Made by a program: the position numbers and the translations under genes. Source: Panorpa germanica (lineage: Eukaryota; Arthropoda; Insecta; Mecoptera; Panorpidae). From it: a DNA stretch of 64,000 nt. Shown here one piece after another: positions 25,862 to 36,925 of this stretch. Location: the NCBI GenBank assembly GCA_963678705.1, contig OY783220.1, positions 5,725,001 through 5,789,000 of the forward strand, read 5' to 3'. Each line of letters starts with the position of its first letter. Position 1 is the first letter of the stretch. Under the pieces are notes generated by a model. It searched no databases. It saw only the letters and a program-made list of their open reading frames with translations, and had not been told where the DNA came from.

Positions 25862-25992
25862 ATTTATATAACGTCTAACGTATAACCAAATTGACAACAA
25901 CCAAAGCAGGAAGTATAGTACTGTCTTTGAATTGAACCTGAAGACACATTTGTCTGATATTAAGCACCACCCGTCTCAGCTATTGTGTAGCC
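25862..25992 (-). mobile_element. tRNA-derived SINE, diverged copy
   Basis: Positions correspond to the 15.4 kb copy: ccaaattgacaacaaccaaa (tail), gaattgaacctgaagacac (B-box region, inverted), and then cagctattgtgtagcc (A-box side). It is strongly mutated. Confidence 0.5.
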
Positions 25993-26740
25993 AAGTTCAT
26001 TATTCATTATTATTTATATAAATTTCTCTTACTAATTTTTAATTATAACCACTAAACAACCCTTTTAGGTATTGTACTTTATTTTTTCATTTAACATTCA
26101 AATGTTTTGCAGAGATTTTCCCATAACGTCTAAGAACTTTTCTTTTATACTTCCAACATTGGTCCCATAAACATTTTCTCCCGTCTGTACACACAAAGCA
26201 AAGCTTAGCGGAATAGTGGTTGTTTTCATTGATGAAACAAAAGTCATCAACTCCCGCTACCTCACCATCCCTCGCCCCACGCCCCACGAATACAAACGTC
26301 GCGGGAGTTTAACTTCCACTCATGAATTTTAATAAAGAATAAAAATAATAATAGTACTATAAGACTGGTATACTGAAACACATTGGGATTGAGCACAGCC
26401 TGTCCCATCACGGAGCATTGAACTATAATTCCTCCCACAATGTGGCTGTGGTGTTTCTTGGAGATGTTGGTTGTACCAATATAACCGTGGCATCTGTAAG
26501 TAATGGGGTAGTAAGTATGTACAAATGAAACATTTTTTTCTTTCTTTCCCACTTTTTTTTCCATTCCACATAATATTTTACCCACTTATATATTTCATAA
26601 ATTTTCAAATAAGGATTTCTATTTATATCTCAGTGATATACTACATGTAATACCAGTGTAGCCCCAAGATTTAAGAGGCAATTTCAAAACCGAGTCATTA
26701 TAATTGTTTTTTCCTTTGTATACTTACATATATATTTATA
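25993..26740. other. AT-rich DNA, possible weak coding relic
   Basis: On the minus strand 26087-26200 reads GRKCLWDQCWKYKRKVLRRY after an acceptor-like tttgtgtgtacag. This is faintly like a MADF-type LWD..KYK..V pattern, but it is too short to call. Overlapping frames at 26262-26608 compete with each other and none is convincing. Confidence 0.25.
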
Positions 26741-27650
26741 TATATATTTTTTTTTTATATGTATTTATTTATTTGCCTTGACTTTCTTTCGTCATAGCCA
26801 CCATCAAACATTTTTTATACATCTTTTATAATTTATAATTCAATTTTACAAATTTCTAAATATTTCAATAATTCATTAATTAATTTTGAATCACTTAATA
26901 AAAATTTAGTATTAACAGGTAACAGGAAATATTTTAATCACATCTAATATATCACTATTCAATTTTGATCTTTCTAAACTATAATTTAAGCATTCAAATA
27001 TAATATGATCCAAACTTCCTTCTTCACCACATTGACATCTATCGTCAGATTTAATATCAACTTTGTACAGGAGAGCTGGAGTGTTACAATAATTACTTTT
27101 GATTCTGATTATAGTTGATATAATTTTGCGGGACTCATTTCTAAACCATCTCTTCTTACTTAAATTTGGATGTAACATATAATAATCTCTTCCTTTTAAC
27201 TGACTTTTGTTAATGAAATCTGTGTTTCTCAAATTGAAGTTTAATTTTTTGATTATATTAAAAATTTCATATGCAGGTAATTTCACTTTCATCTCAATTT
27301 CTAATTTTATTGATTCCTTTGCCAATTTATCCGCAATTTCATTTCCTCTTATCCCACAATGTCTTGGTTTCCATATAAATTTTATGGTATTATTCTTATT
27401 TATTATATTGAAATACATCTCCTTAATTTTGCATGTCAAAATATCATTATTTGATTTGTTATTATTATAATTTAAATTTTTTAAAACACTTAAAGAATTC
27501 GTTGTTATTATAATTTTATTATTGTTGATATTTCCATTAATTTCCAATGCCTTTAATAATGCAAATATTTGCTTGCAGTTTAGACATATTATAGTTTTAT
27601 CTGTGCAATGAGTATTTGAAGCGTTAAAGAATACTATGCTTTACTGTTAG
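26741..27650 (-). mobile_element. LINE ORF2 C-terminus with RNase H domain and zinc knuckle
   Basis: The minus-strand frame is open from about 27640 to 26912, longer than any chance frame nearby. It begins SIVFFNASNTHCTDKTI, then QIFALLKALEI (the AEL.Ai..AL helix). Next is ITTNSLSVLKNL, where the family's catalytic Asp (usually TDSqsal) is Asn. W-K-P-R-HCGIRGNEIADKLAKES follows, with the conserved His, Gly, Asn-Glu and Asp of RNase H. A C-terminal CQCGEEGSLDHIIFEC knuckle completes it. RNase H plus a C-terminal knuckle is typical of I/R1/Jockey-related insect LINEs; the clade is not decided. The 3' region (26741-26911) is AT-rich. The RT domain is absent, so this is a 5'-truncated copy. Confidence 0.85.
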
Positions 27651-29870
27651 TGGGCTAATTTTAATAATTATTTAAGTGTTGATATATTATATATTAGCGA
27701 TGTGACGGTTTAGTAGTATAAGTTAACAAAAACCATAATGACAACTTGAAAAAACCTAAAAGCATTGAACAATAAGAAATGATGTATAAGATTAATCAAT
27801 TCGTAATGTAAACAGAAATGTAACGACACAGTACGTAATCCCTTAAAGCCATTTCCTTTAAAAGCATATATATGTATAGATTTAAATATTTACAAAAGAT
27901 AATACATAAACAAAAAACGGAAAACCGATAAACAAAAACGCTATTAAACCATGTAATAATCTCCTTTAACAAAACAATGTCTTCAAAGTATCTATTATTT
28001 AATTACAAAATATCCTTTGAAAGCTTTTCTTGCAAATACATATATTTAATAATGTAAATGTTTTAATATGTAATAATATATTTTCAAATAAAATATTAAT
28101 ATCTTTGGCGAATCTAATATGAAAGTCTGAAACAAGTCTTCCTCCGTTCCATAGCTTAGGAACGATTCTGGGGAGGGTGGTAGTGAATGAGGGGTTCTAT
28201 ATTTTGCTGCTGGGTGGTGTGTAGGCACTAGTACATACATGTCTCTCGACGTGCCGCTGTAACGCAATATTAACCCTATATAGACTCACGTACAAGTTGT
28301 CGCAGTACACATTATACACACTTTACGTTTTCTCCGCCTATTTTCTGTTTACTTGGATCTGAAAGCCCATCATGTACGACGGTGAAGTCTGTATGGCATC
28401 GCGACGCGTCTCCGTCAAAGGTTGCTCTATACAGTTATAAAAGCTTTTAGATGTACCCGCAAAAACACACAATTATACACCGGGAAGTGTTAAATAATAA
28501 ACAGGTAGGAGGTGTAAATGTGTGTGTGTGTAGAAAGTAAGTCACAGCCCTTTTGCAGGGTGTTCAAAGGAACCCTCTAATTACTACGCTTACTATACTC
28601 GTATGTAGTCAGAAAGAAAAATTCCATACTCATGTAAAAAATTATTTTGCAGTGCAGTTAGCTTGTCACAAGCGAATTTCAAGGTTCATTTCCTACTTCT
28701 TATATAGAAAATATGTCTTACACTTTTCTTTACTACAAGCTATTTAAAACAATACATTTTTTAGCTTCGAACTAATTCATCACGCGTACGTAATATAAGG
28801 TTATGTAAAAACTATATCAACCCAAGCAGTGATTCATGAAATTATCTTGTAGTAAGTTTGAAATTTCCATTTGTGTTACAATTGTATATATCAGAAGTAC
28901 AAAGTAATCCATGAAATTAGCTTATAGCAAACTAGCTTGCAATTGTTTTAAAAATTATATCTTCGACTCTCTTGGACCTAATAAAAGTCTTTAGGTATTA
29001 TATCTTTAAAAGAAGTGGAGAATTTCAGTAGGTGGCGGCTCCAGGCGTAAAAGAAATATAGGACCTTCCAGTTGAAAAAAGACATGGAAAATAGAAATGC
29101 ATATTAACCATATTTTCAAATAAATAATAAGCACTAAGCTTTGAAGCAGAAGTTAGACGCTAGGATGAAAATATAAAATTACTTCAAGCCTATCTTTAAT
29201 ACCTTCTATTTTTTATCCATAACAATTGCCTTCCAGCACATTTTAAATGATTTTCTTTTTAGCTCTCACGCTGCTTTAAAGGATAAATAAAGGACCGTAA
29301 ACATCCGGAATTAATATTAAATTGTCAAGCTATTTTCAAAGAAATCTGTCTTTTGTATTGTGGTTAGCTGCCATTCGGTGCCTCTCGGAAAATATAAGCA
29401 CGATGCAACTGATATATTTAAATTGTCTACAAATCAGAAAATCATCAAATTTAATTGTACCCAGTCACAATTCATGGTGTCGGAGGCCCCTTTAAACCTT
29501 TTCTAAATTTCTTAACTCTATATTTCCATAAAGTGATAATCATATTACAAATGAGAAATACTTTAATTTGGAAGCATCTTGTTGTAACAGCATAATGTGT
29601 GCATTACGCTCTAACCGAGGGAGGCAGCAAGCGAACGTCTTCATTCTGTGTTCATTCCAAACGACGGCGACGCTATAATGCCTACGCCCCTTGGTTCTAG
29701 TCCATAGGGAAATAATAATCCTACTAGAATTTTTATTTCAATTTAAATGTTCAAATGAAATATAAAATTAAAGTATTAATGCAAAGAAAATCCAATTTCC
29801 CATTACTTCTGTATATTAAGTCGTTATACACTAAATTTAACACTTATTAATCAATTGAAATTACGTAGTT
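27651..29870. other. AT-rich DNA with one G+C-richer stretch
   Basis: 28230-28445 is more balanced in composition and ends with ttataaaag. A (tg)6-like run is at about 28518-28531. No coding frame is recognised in either. The TATA-like word is not called as a promoter. Confidence 0.4.
29863..29870. repeat. 8-bp target-site duplication, left
   Basis: acgtagtt immediately precedes the hAT terminus at 29871 and is repeated exactly at 30719-30726. Confidence 0.95.
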
Positions 29871-30718
29871 CAGCGGTTCTCAAAGTGTGGGGCGCGACCC
29901 CTAAGGGGGGCGCAATGAAGGCTCAGGGGGGGCCCAAAGCTTGGTTGAAAAATTAATTAAATTTACTTTACTTCCAACTATGCTTTCTTAAACACTTAGA
30001 TATCCTCAAATCTTGTTTGGAAAAATATTTTAATGAGAACTTGGACGGTTTGGCATAGATTCAAAACCCGTTAAAACCATCAGTTGATGAGTGTCTTCCT
30101 CAACATGAAGGAAAAAGAAAATCTCATTGACCTCCAAGGTGACACTGGGCTTAAAATGAAATTTTAATAATATTCTCTCACATCATTCTGGATTGGTGTA
30201 CAAAAGGAATATCCAATTTTGAGTGAAAGGGCATTGAAAATACTCACTTTATTCGCAATACTCACTCACTCTTGTGAAACTGGGTTTTTTGCTCTAGCTG
30301 CCATGAAGAGTAAATATCGCTCAAGACTGGATGTGACCAAGGAACTCAGAGTATAGCGTTATCAGAACTGACACCGCGTTTCAAGAAACTATGCGCAGAA
30401 AAAAACAAGCACATCCTTCACACTGAAGCTCTTTTTATTATTATTGCTTCGAGTTACAAATAACAATTATGTATTATAGTAGCTAAAATACCTAAATAAA
30501 TTGTAATTCTTTGTATAGAATTTGTTGTTTGAGTATGATTAAACATATTGCCCCATTAGAGTATGCATAGAATGTGCAAAACTTAACTAAATAGAAATTG
30601 ACTGTAAAATGTTAAAATGTGACTCCCTTACAATAAATAGTACGCTTACATGTAGGGGGGCCCAGCTTACAGCTGGATTATGCAAGGGGGCTCGAAGTAA
30701 AAAGTTTGAGAACCGCTG
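29871..30718 (+). mobile_element. hAT element (ZBED/Charlie-like), 848 bp, deleted derivative
   Basis: The left end cagcggttctcaaagtgtgg pairs with the right end aaagtttgagaaccgctg (inverted), and exact 8-bp copies of acgtagtt flank it, the hallmark of hAT insertion. Subterminal G-runs (ggggcgcgaccccta on the left, tgtaggggggcccagc on the right) are usual in this group. Inside is only the C-terminal end of the transposase (see 30117-30430); the BED finger and most of the DDE domain are missing. It is therefore an internally deleted, non-autonomous copy. The intact TSD and readable coding tail indicate a moderately young insertion. Confidence 0.95.
30117..30430 (+). pseudogene. hAT transposase C-terminal dimerisation domain, broken
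   Basis: The frame reads ENLIDLQGDTGLKMKF and a stop. After a frame change it reads FWIGVQKEYPILSERALKIL, then LFAILTHSCETGFFALAAMKSKYRS and RLDVTKELRV, with a stop at 30354. A +2 shift then gives ALSELTPRFKKLCAEK. It matches the hAT C-terminal dimerisation region found in ZBED5/SCAND3-type proteins (family: LCE.GFS.L..IKTK.RSRL...LRV.LS...PR...LC). In the family this domain mediates transposase multimerisation. With at least two frame breaks and no catalytic core it cannot act. It lies wholly inside the TIR-bounded element. Confidence 0.9.
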
Positions 30719-30726
30719 ACGTAGTT

Positions 30727-31080
30727 AGATAAAACCTAACTCAGAAGTGGGAATTTACTTTAATACAATATATACTCGTATACTTACATAGAGTAAGACA
30801 TTTTTACCTTTTACATATTTTAAAATATAAAGTATTTTCTAAGATGTCAACATCTGACAATAAATAGATATGAGCTGTCAGTCACTTGTTCGTTGAGTTA
30901 CATCTACAATATGTCAATAACTTTACTTTTCAAGAACTTTGATTACACTCGTACATTTGTCAATTCGTTTATAAGATTTTTTTGGATGGCATTTTAGATT
31001 GAAAAACCTTTATTAGCCATGTATTGTAACGCGTCACATAATTGTACTAGAAAACAGCCTATGGTTTATAAGATTATGGT
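30727..31080. other. AT-rich spacer, nothing recognised
   Basis: Two actcgta words (30775 and 30947) are the only notable motif. Confidence 0.4.
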
Positions 31081-31084
31081 ATAC

Positions 31085-31536
31085 GAAAGCTGTTAGGAAA
31101 GTAGCCGACACAATCTGTAACATAGTAAGCTACCAACTTTGCGCATGCGCATAATAGCCTCCCAAAATGAGTGCTACAATAGAAAAGCCTGTCAAATTTA
31201 AGATGCGTGATACGATTTCTTTGGACCAAAAATCTGTCACCAGTAGACATTAATCATGAACTAAGTGTTATACAAGGTTCAAATATTATTAGAGAAGATG
31301 TTGTGTGCCAGTTGGTCCTATGGAAAAACAAAAAATTCATTATAAACCGGAGAGAGGTAGGCCAACTGTATTCAGTGATGATCTCACCAAGAAAATTTAC
31401 AAACAAGTTCGAGAAAACCGTCGGATTTTATGTTGCAGCTTTTAAAATAGTTCCCAAAACTTTCTCGGACTTGTTTCTACTAAATTGTCACGGACAAATT
31501 ATGCTACCAGAAATTCTGTGCTCGGTAGATACTTAA
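31085..31536 (+). pseudogene. mariner transposase N-terminus, degenerate
   Basis: The start ATG at 31167 gives MSATIEKPVKFKMRDT. A frame change follows, then IRFLWTKNLSPVDINHELSV, GSNIIREDVVCQ, an RRE-like remnant of the 'DEERSGRPS' linker, and GFYVAAF-type residues. Families of mariner read FL.aKn.spvDIhReLs.vyG.n.ms...V..W..., the helix-turn-helix DNA-binding half. The catalytic DDE half is absent. The preceding 80 bp (gttaggaaagtagccgacac) is probably the element's 5' UTR. It may or may not be the same family as the C-terminal remnant at 24.5 kb; the two do not overlap, so they cannot be compared. Confidence 0.75.
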
Positions 31537-31559
31537 ACTGCACAGGCAGCCAAGTTTTA

Positions 31560-31745
31560 AATTTAATTTTTTAATTTAGAAAAAGTAATATTTCCACCAC
31601 GAAAATAATATTTTATTTTATTTTTATTATATTTTAATTAATGTAAATTGTAAGTAAGTATTTTAGATGATAATTGACGAGAAATAAAATTTTATATTGG
31701 AAGATTTATAAAGGTTAACAAGTAAAAAGATGACAAATATTAATG
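31560..31745 (+). repeat. Dispersed repeat shared with 57.03-57.13 kb
   Basis: 31638-31740 (taatgtaaattgtaagtaag ... gatgacaaatatta) is nearly identical to 57028-57132. It includes gatgataattgacgagaaat. The preceding ccaccacgaaaataatatttt resembles the cgccgcgaaaa motif of the CAGGGGCGGCC repeat, whose 56.97 kb copy carries the same block. It abuts the mariner remnant. Confidence 0.7.
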
Positions 31746-32307
31746 ATGATAAAGGTACATTAATACCTTAAAAGAAGACGCAGTGTTTAAAGGCGCGAAA
31801 TTCAAATAGATGAATCGATACTTGGGTTGTTGCGCGAGAATTTGACTCTTGTTACTGGCTTATATCAGATTGCTGCTGTTATAAAACTGACAACGTTGAC
31901 TACGACCTGTTATTTCCTGGCCTTATTCTAATTCAACTGTGATATAAAATTCAATAAATAATTCAATAGGTTTATTTGCATAAGCTTATGTTGATTTAAA
32001 CTACCTGACAAAACAGTCTAGTGGAAATTCTTCATTAAAATCTTATTACTTTACTAGAGATGTAATTACTTAAGTACATATTGACTTAATGTGGTTTATT
32101 ATTTTATCCGTGTTTACTAAATATAAAGGCATCTCTTGTTTTCGCTCACCTCATTATAAATAATAAATACACCCAATGTTATAAGAGCCATTCAACGACT
32201 ACCCTTAAAGGTGGTTTAAGGGTAGATTCACTAAATAAAGCCTAACGACAAGAAGCAGAAATGGTGGCGTAAGTAATAAAATATACTCGTACTTTCACTA
32301 TATAATG

Positions 32308-33658
32308 CAGTGGTTCTAAATATTAGTGGCCCGCGCAGTAACAAATTCACACTTACATTGATTTCAATTTATTGTTTTACTATTTGTCAGTTGGTATTGT
32401 TGGTATGCTAATCTTCAGATTATATCGCTAGAAGGCATTTAAAGGTATTAACAAAGAAAAACTATTAAACAACATATGTATAATGGTTAAACAAAATTCG
32501 GTCCCAATTTAATATATTTTTGTATTTTTTAGTTTGAATGAAATGATCATATTTAGTACGATTTGTTCTTTGTTGCTTCATATTCACAAGGTTTAAACGT
32601 TCTGTTGCTGGTTCAAATCACACTTAATACAGTCTCAACCCAGCAACAGCCAAAACTAAATAATATTAAGAAAAACCATATTTTGTACAATATATATTCT
32701 GTTATTTAAATGTGTGTGTAATATAAAATATGTTAAATTAAAAACCAGAGCTATTTCATTTACTAATCCTAAGTCAACCAAATTCAGATAAGATATTCTT
32801 TTGAACTACACATCTACAACAAAATATATAATTAAATTTTAATTGTAATGTGCTTAAAATCGCGTCAGCCTATTTTCTATGCTGAATCCTATAACCGATA
32901 ATTTACTACATTGTTGGTTTTCATTTTTATGGTATCGAGGCCTTATATTTGTAAACTACGTCATTTGCATGATTTCAAAAAAATATATGAAAGAATTAAA
33001 TTGTGATAAAAGAATTACATTCATTTAATTTCTTTCTCCACATATTAGCAGATCATGGGTTTCAACCAGTGGCTATGCAGTACCACATGACACTGACACT
33101 TGACTGAACTTGACACTGAGAACACTGTTTCCCACCTTACCCCCTTTTTTGCTTTTCTATTTGTGAAAAAAAAAGACAAAAAACGTAACAATGTAAGTAA
33201 CTTGTTCCAGACAATCTCCGTGAGAACTATAGAAAAAGGTCATTTTCCTTAAAAACAATTTTTGTGTACACACAGTGTCTTTCGGAATACTTCTAGATTT
33301 TGAAATATATAAATTTACAAATTAATATATTTGTTAATTATATAATAATTTGTATTAATATATTATAATTATCATAAATTGCCCGCACAAGGTAAGTACC
33401 TCGGTTTGCCCCCAGATTTTAGTTTTTTCACCCATATCTGAGTTTTTTTATTGTTATCTGGGTGGATACATTTTGACATAAAAATATTTGATTATCAGAG
33501 ATTATAGATTACCTTATGGATTTGAATAGACTTAAATTCACAATACAACAATTCAATTCAAGTAGTAAAAAGGCAATTGTGATTATATACAATTAGCTAG
33601 ATAAATTACAAATAAAAAGTTTTTAATAAAGTAACTTCAAAAAGGTTAAGAACCACTG
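32308..33658. mobile_element. hAT-like non-autonomous element, 1351 bp
   Basis: The left end cagtggttctaaatattagt and the right end aaaaaggttaagaaccactg are inverted repeats of the CAGTGGTTCT type. The flanks are atataatg (32300-32307) and ttataatg (33659-33666), an 8-bp duplication with one mismatch. No transposase frame is recognised; the interior is AT-rich with a more G+C-rich patch at about 33380-33470. Its termini differ from, but are of the same Charlie-like style as, the element 1.6 kb upstream. Confidence 0.85.
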
Positions 33659-33666
33659 TTATAATG

Positions 33667-34561
33667 TGATCAAGTTATAAATTTGGGTTTTACCTTCGCT
33701 GCAAAATATGACCGACTGACTACATCTCAGTATTAAATAAATAATAAATTCTCTTCTGCGTTTACTAAATTTAAAAACACAATAAATTAAAATAATATTC
33801 AAAAGTTTCATTATTGAATGAATAAAATAACAAATTTCTTACATCTCATTAAGAAAATAAATGTAATTAATTAAAATACATGAGATGTTTTTAGTCATTA
33901 TTTCCTTTCAGTTCACTTTAATGTATACGTTGATTGGACTGTATTTACCTAAAGCATATTCTCAATTAACCGTTCTTTTAATTACACAAAACAAGGTTAC
34001 TGGGTTCTTTAGATTTCTTATTTTGTAATGAATCGAGGGCTTTGTCTACAATCTCTTGAAAATTCTAAGAAATTTTATCAACCAGGTTTAACATAAGAAC
34101 ACATTTCTTGCTTGTATATTATGATATACTTTTAAATAAACAAGAAATGAATTTTAACCTTCAAAGGTCGTTAGATATTGCAGCTACTAGAATGATTTCC
34201 ATGCTTAAGATGTACAATAATTCCAAAGAACAAATAAAATCTAACCATAAACAAATTAATTGGTATTCTCAATACCTGTTATTTTTATTAGTGTTTAATA
34301 TTCACTAAAAAAATTTCAAAATACTACTATAGAAATTATATAATATTAATATTATATATATTTATATTATATTTGTATATCATTAGGAGAAATTTAATAT
34401 AAAAAAAGAAAGTTATGTACTTCAATATGGTAGAACGACCCTTGAAAGATGTTACAAACCCTAATTTCTCATAATCAGCACTCGAAAAATAAACAAACAT
34501 ACAACGCAAGTTCAAATATATTTATTTATAAATATATACCACTCTCTTTAGAAATGGATTC
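33667..34561. other. AT-rich DNA, nothing recognised
   Basis: A near-palindromic A/T tract lies at about 34335-34380. There is no coding or repeat match. Confidence 0.45.
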
Positions 34562-34712
34562 TTAAGCCGGCTACAAACGATGCGGTGAACGTTTAATTCA
34601 AATGTTTCCTACTACACGGTGGAACGAATGTTTGATCCGAATTATTTATTTATTTTATTAATTTCTTGATATTATTGACACTGCCACTGTTTAACAAAAG
34701 CTTCCAAGTAAA

Positions 34713-34731
34713 TAAAGAAACTTTCAAGTAT
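34713..34731. repeat. 19-bp LINE target-site duplication, first copy
   Basis: taaagaaactttcaagtat is repeated exactly at 35154-35172, bracketing the nested LINE. Target-site duplications of this length fit target-primed reverse transcription. Confidence 0.95.
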
Positions 34732-35153
34732 TATTATTATTTATTATATTAATTGTGTGCCTTTCGGCTTAACAATCTACATTATTATATTTCTTAATGA
34801 ATATCATATAAATTCAAAGTTAAAAAACTAAACTTAAACTATTCTAGACTATTACTACTTCGAATAGTACTTTCTGTTTCTTCTTTTCTTGATCCTCTCG
34901 CTTCATGTCCCCTACTCCTCCTTTATTTACACCGTTTCCTTTTTCTCCTTCCTTATTGCCTGTATCTTCATCTATCACCTCTTGCCTTCCATGTCTCCTC
35001 TCGACAAACCCTTTATTATTTTTTCACTATCCTTCCTGCCTTCTCTTTTCGTTTTCACTTCTCCACTTATGTCTATTACATGCATAAACACTCTATCTTT
35101 ACTATTTCCTCTTGACTCTCTTATTTTACTATTTCTTATTGGCTCTCTTCCTT
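34732..35153 (-). mobile_element. R1/TRAS-like LINE tail nested in the MITE
   Basis: The minus-strand orientation is shown by the 3' end: gattgttaagccgaaaggc-type sequence followed by an (ata)-rich tail at 34732-34750. The truncated frame reads IRNSKIRESRGNSKDRVF, then VIDISGEVKTKREG and LSRGDMEGKR. It is closely related to the copy at 57.45-58.1 kb and shares the 3' end and the GD.EGKR terminus with 1.26-1.85 kb. It is about 420 bp, severely 5'-truncated, with an exact 19-bp TSD. The pyrimidine-rich + strand frames (34889-35263 and 34905-35087) are only its antisense. Confidence 0.9.
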
Positions 35154-35341
35154 TAAAGAAACTTTCAAGTATAAAACCTTCCTTTGTTGGACGATTCGTG
35201 CAGCAGTGCTTGACTTGTGGATCAAGTGTGTGGTGGGGGAATAAAAATCCGTTGGACATATGACATTGAACACTCTTAGTTCCAGCATCGACCACACAAT
35301 CCAGCCAACCATCATGCGTCCAACATTTGAAGCCGGCTTTA

Positions 35342-36343
35342 GTCATATACTGCTCAGTTGTAACGTATACATTTTTAGTTCATTTGCAAAAATTAAAGTA
35401 AATAGAAATACTAGACTATATCTACTGGAAATTCAGCCTACCGACTTTGCTACCAACCTGCCTAATCTTTAGCCTCATCACAAATTATTTTTGGTGAAAA
35501 TAGTTTAAGCAGTATTTTTCCAAGGCAATTTTCAAATTAACTCAATTTTTTAAGTCAACTTTTATTTGATTGAACCAACTTCGTTTAGTTAATAGAACCT
35601 GTGCCCATTGGGATATTGGAGGTCCTTGGTCTACAGAGATGTTTTCTTCCTTAATGACAATTTACAGCAGTGTGTATCAGATACCATCACTCAATTTCAG
35701 CACCACAATTTAATAACTAATTTTAATCTCTTAATGGCTTATATTTATAAATAAAATCTAATTAAAAATTTCAGCCCTAAACATTATTAAATAAAATCAT
35801 AAAATTCAACAAATACATCCGCTTTGTTTCTTATTTTAATACCATGCCCTCATTATTAGATATTACCGCGTCAGATATACAAGGGTACAATAAGGGATGA
35901 AGGAAGGGGTGGTGAATACAGAACGTTACCAAATTTCACCCTCGGCCATAAGAAAGTAGTATGAAAACTTTTAAAGAACATTAGCTGTAGTCATAAATTT
36001 ACTTGAACGTATTTTTCATAATAAAATAAGTTTTGTCTTGTTCATTTTAGTAAATCATAAACGTCAGAGACCGTCAAGTCAGGCCTACGACGTCATCACC
36101 GTCACCATCGTTGCGCCGATGTTAAATTCGTACTTAACATTTTAATTTTATCCTGTTTCGTCATCTTTTTTTAGAATGATATACATTGTGTTTAATATCA
36201 GTAGAAAACAAAAGATAATTTATTAACTATGTAGGTAGATTATCACGTTACTCAATAAGTTCGTAGGATGACATTATAGCCCAAATTCAATAATCCAAGT
36301 CCGAATAACACTTGTCGAACAATTGCTTTGCTTGAACGGAATT
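35342..36343. other. AT-rich DNA, nothing recognised
   Basis: No gene or shared repeat supported. Confidence 0.45.
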
Positions 36344-36745
36344 CTTATTTTTTTTATTGTAGAATTTGAGGCGATTCCAACAAAAAGGCCATATTCGCCT
36401 GAAGTTAATTTATTTTAATTAAATTTGGTTTATTATATTTATATCATTAAGGAGTTCCAGCACTTTTTGAATTTTTTCTGTATTGTATGAAAGTATGTCC
36501 TTTAGTTCACCACTGATGTTGAGTTTGATTTTGTGGGCAGTTTATTAGCAGTTGCTGCACTGCGGAGCTGTTGTTTTACTGATTAAATGTTGATGCGTCA
36601 ATCTCGTATGTTCTGTTATTAGTCTGAAGATGGCTTTTTCGAATTGTCTATTGCTTTGATAAGAAGTTTCCCACTTGTTTGTATTTTCCTTAATTAATCT
36701 CAATTTGTTGTTACTCATTTGAGTCCAACACTGGTTTTAAATTTG
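36344..36745 (-). mobile_element. LINE ORF2 C-terminus and 3' UTR (LTHQHL family), copy 1
   Basis: The minus strand reads MSNNKLRLIKENTNKWETSY, QSNRQFEKAIFRLITEHTR, then LTHQHLISKTTAPQCSNC and, after a break, GELKDILSYNTEKIQKVLEL. N-K-L-R-x-I-K, LTH..L.s...P.C..C and the terminal helix are the layout of LINE C-terminal knuckle regions (R/HLTH.HLM...PP.C..C). The 3' UTR contains cttcaggcgaatatggcc, matched at 49.05 kb. RT and RNase H cores are missing. Confidence 0.8.
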
Positions 36746-36789
36746 TCTAATAGAAATTTTTATACCATTTTTTTTATAGCTTTTTTTTA

Positions 36790-36925
36790 CCATTCTATTA
36801 AATCTAAGTGTAATATGTCAGAGCCATAAAATTGCCATAAAAAAGCAATGCTTTATCAACACACAAAATTCTGAATTCTGCATTGTTTTGAAAATTTCAA
36901 AATTGGGGTCACTAAAATCACTGTA
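36790..36925 (-). pseudogene. Possible mariner transposase start codon region
   Basis: From the ATG at 36883-36881 the minus strand reads MQNSEFCVLIKHCFF. This is almost the start of SETMAR/mariner-type transposases that begin MQNSEFRVLIKHYFLRGK (remembered family sequence). Homology stops after about 15 residues. It is very short, but the residue agreement is high. The sequence to the right (to about 37630) could be associated upstream sequence or something else. Confidence 0.4.

Larger units (their letters stand above)
34565..35338. mobile_element. MITE with TSD tta, host of a nested LINE
   Basis: The left end agccggctacaaacgatg and the right end (read on minus) agccggcttcaaatgttg are terminal inverted repeats. 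Both are flanked by tta (34562-34564 and 35339-35341), consistent with a PIF/Harbinger-type 3-bp TWA duplication (inference). Removing the nested LINE and one TSD copy leaves about 333 bp. It has no coding capacity of its own; the 123-codon minus frame running across it joins MITE and LINE sequence. Confidence 0.8.

Noticed and set aside
26087-26287. MADF-like peptide GRKCLWDQCWKYKRK on the minus strand
   Set aside because: Only about 25 residues resemble the pattern, overlapping frames compete, and the conserved downstream W and helix are not evident.
28230-28445. Promoter-like patch ending in ttataaaag
   Set aside because: TATA-like words are expected by chance here, and there is no downstream coding exon or initiator context.
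34889-35346. Frames of 124 (+) and 123 (-) codons
   Set aside because: They run across the LINE/MITE junction; the apparent proteins are chimeras of two transposons.
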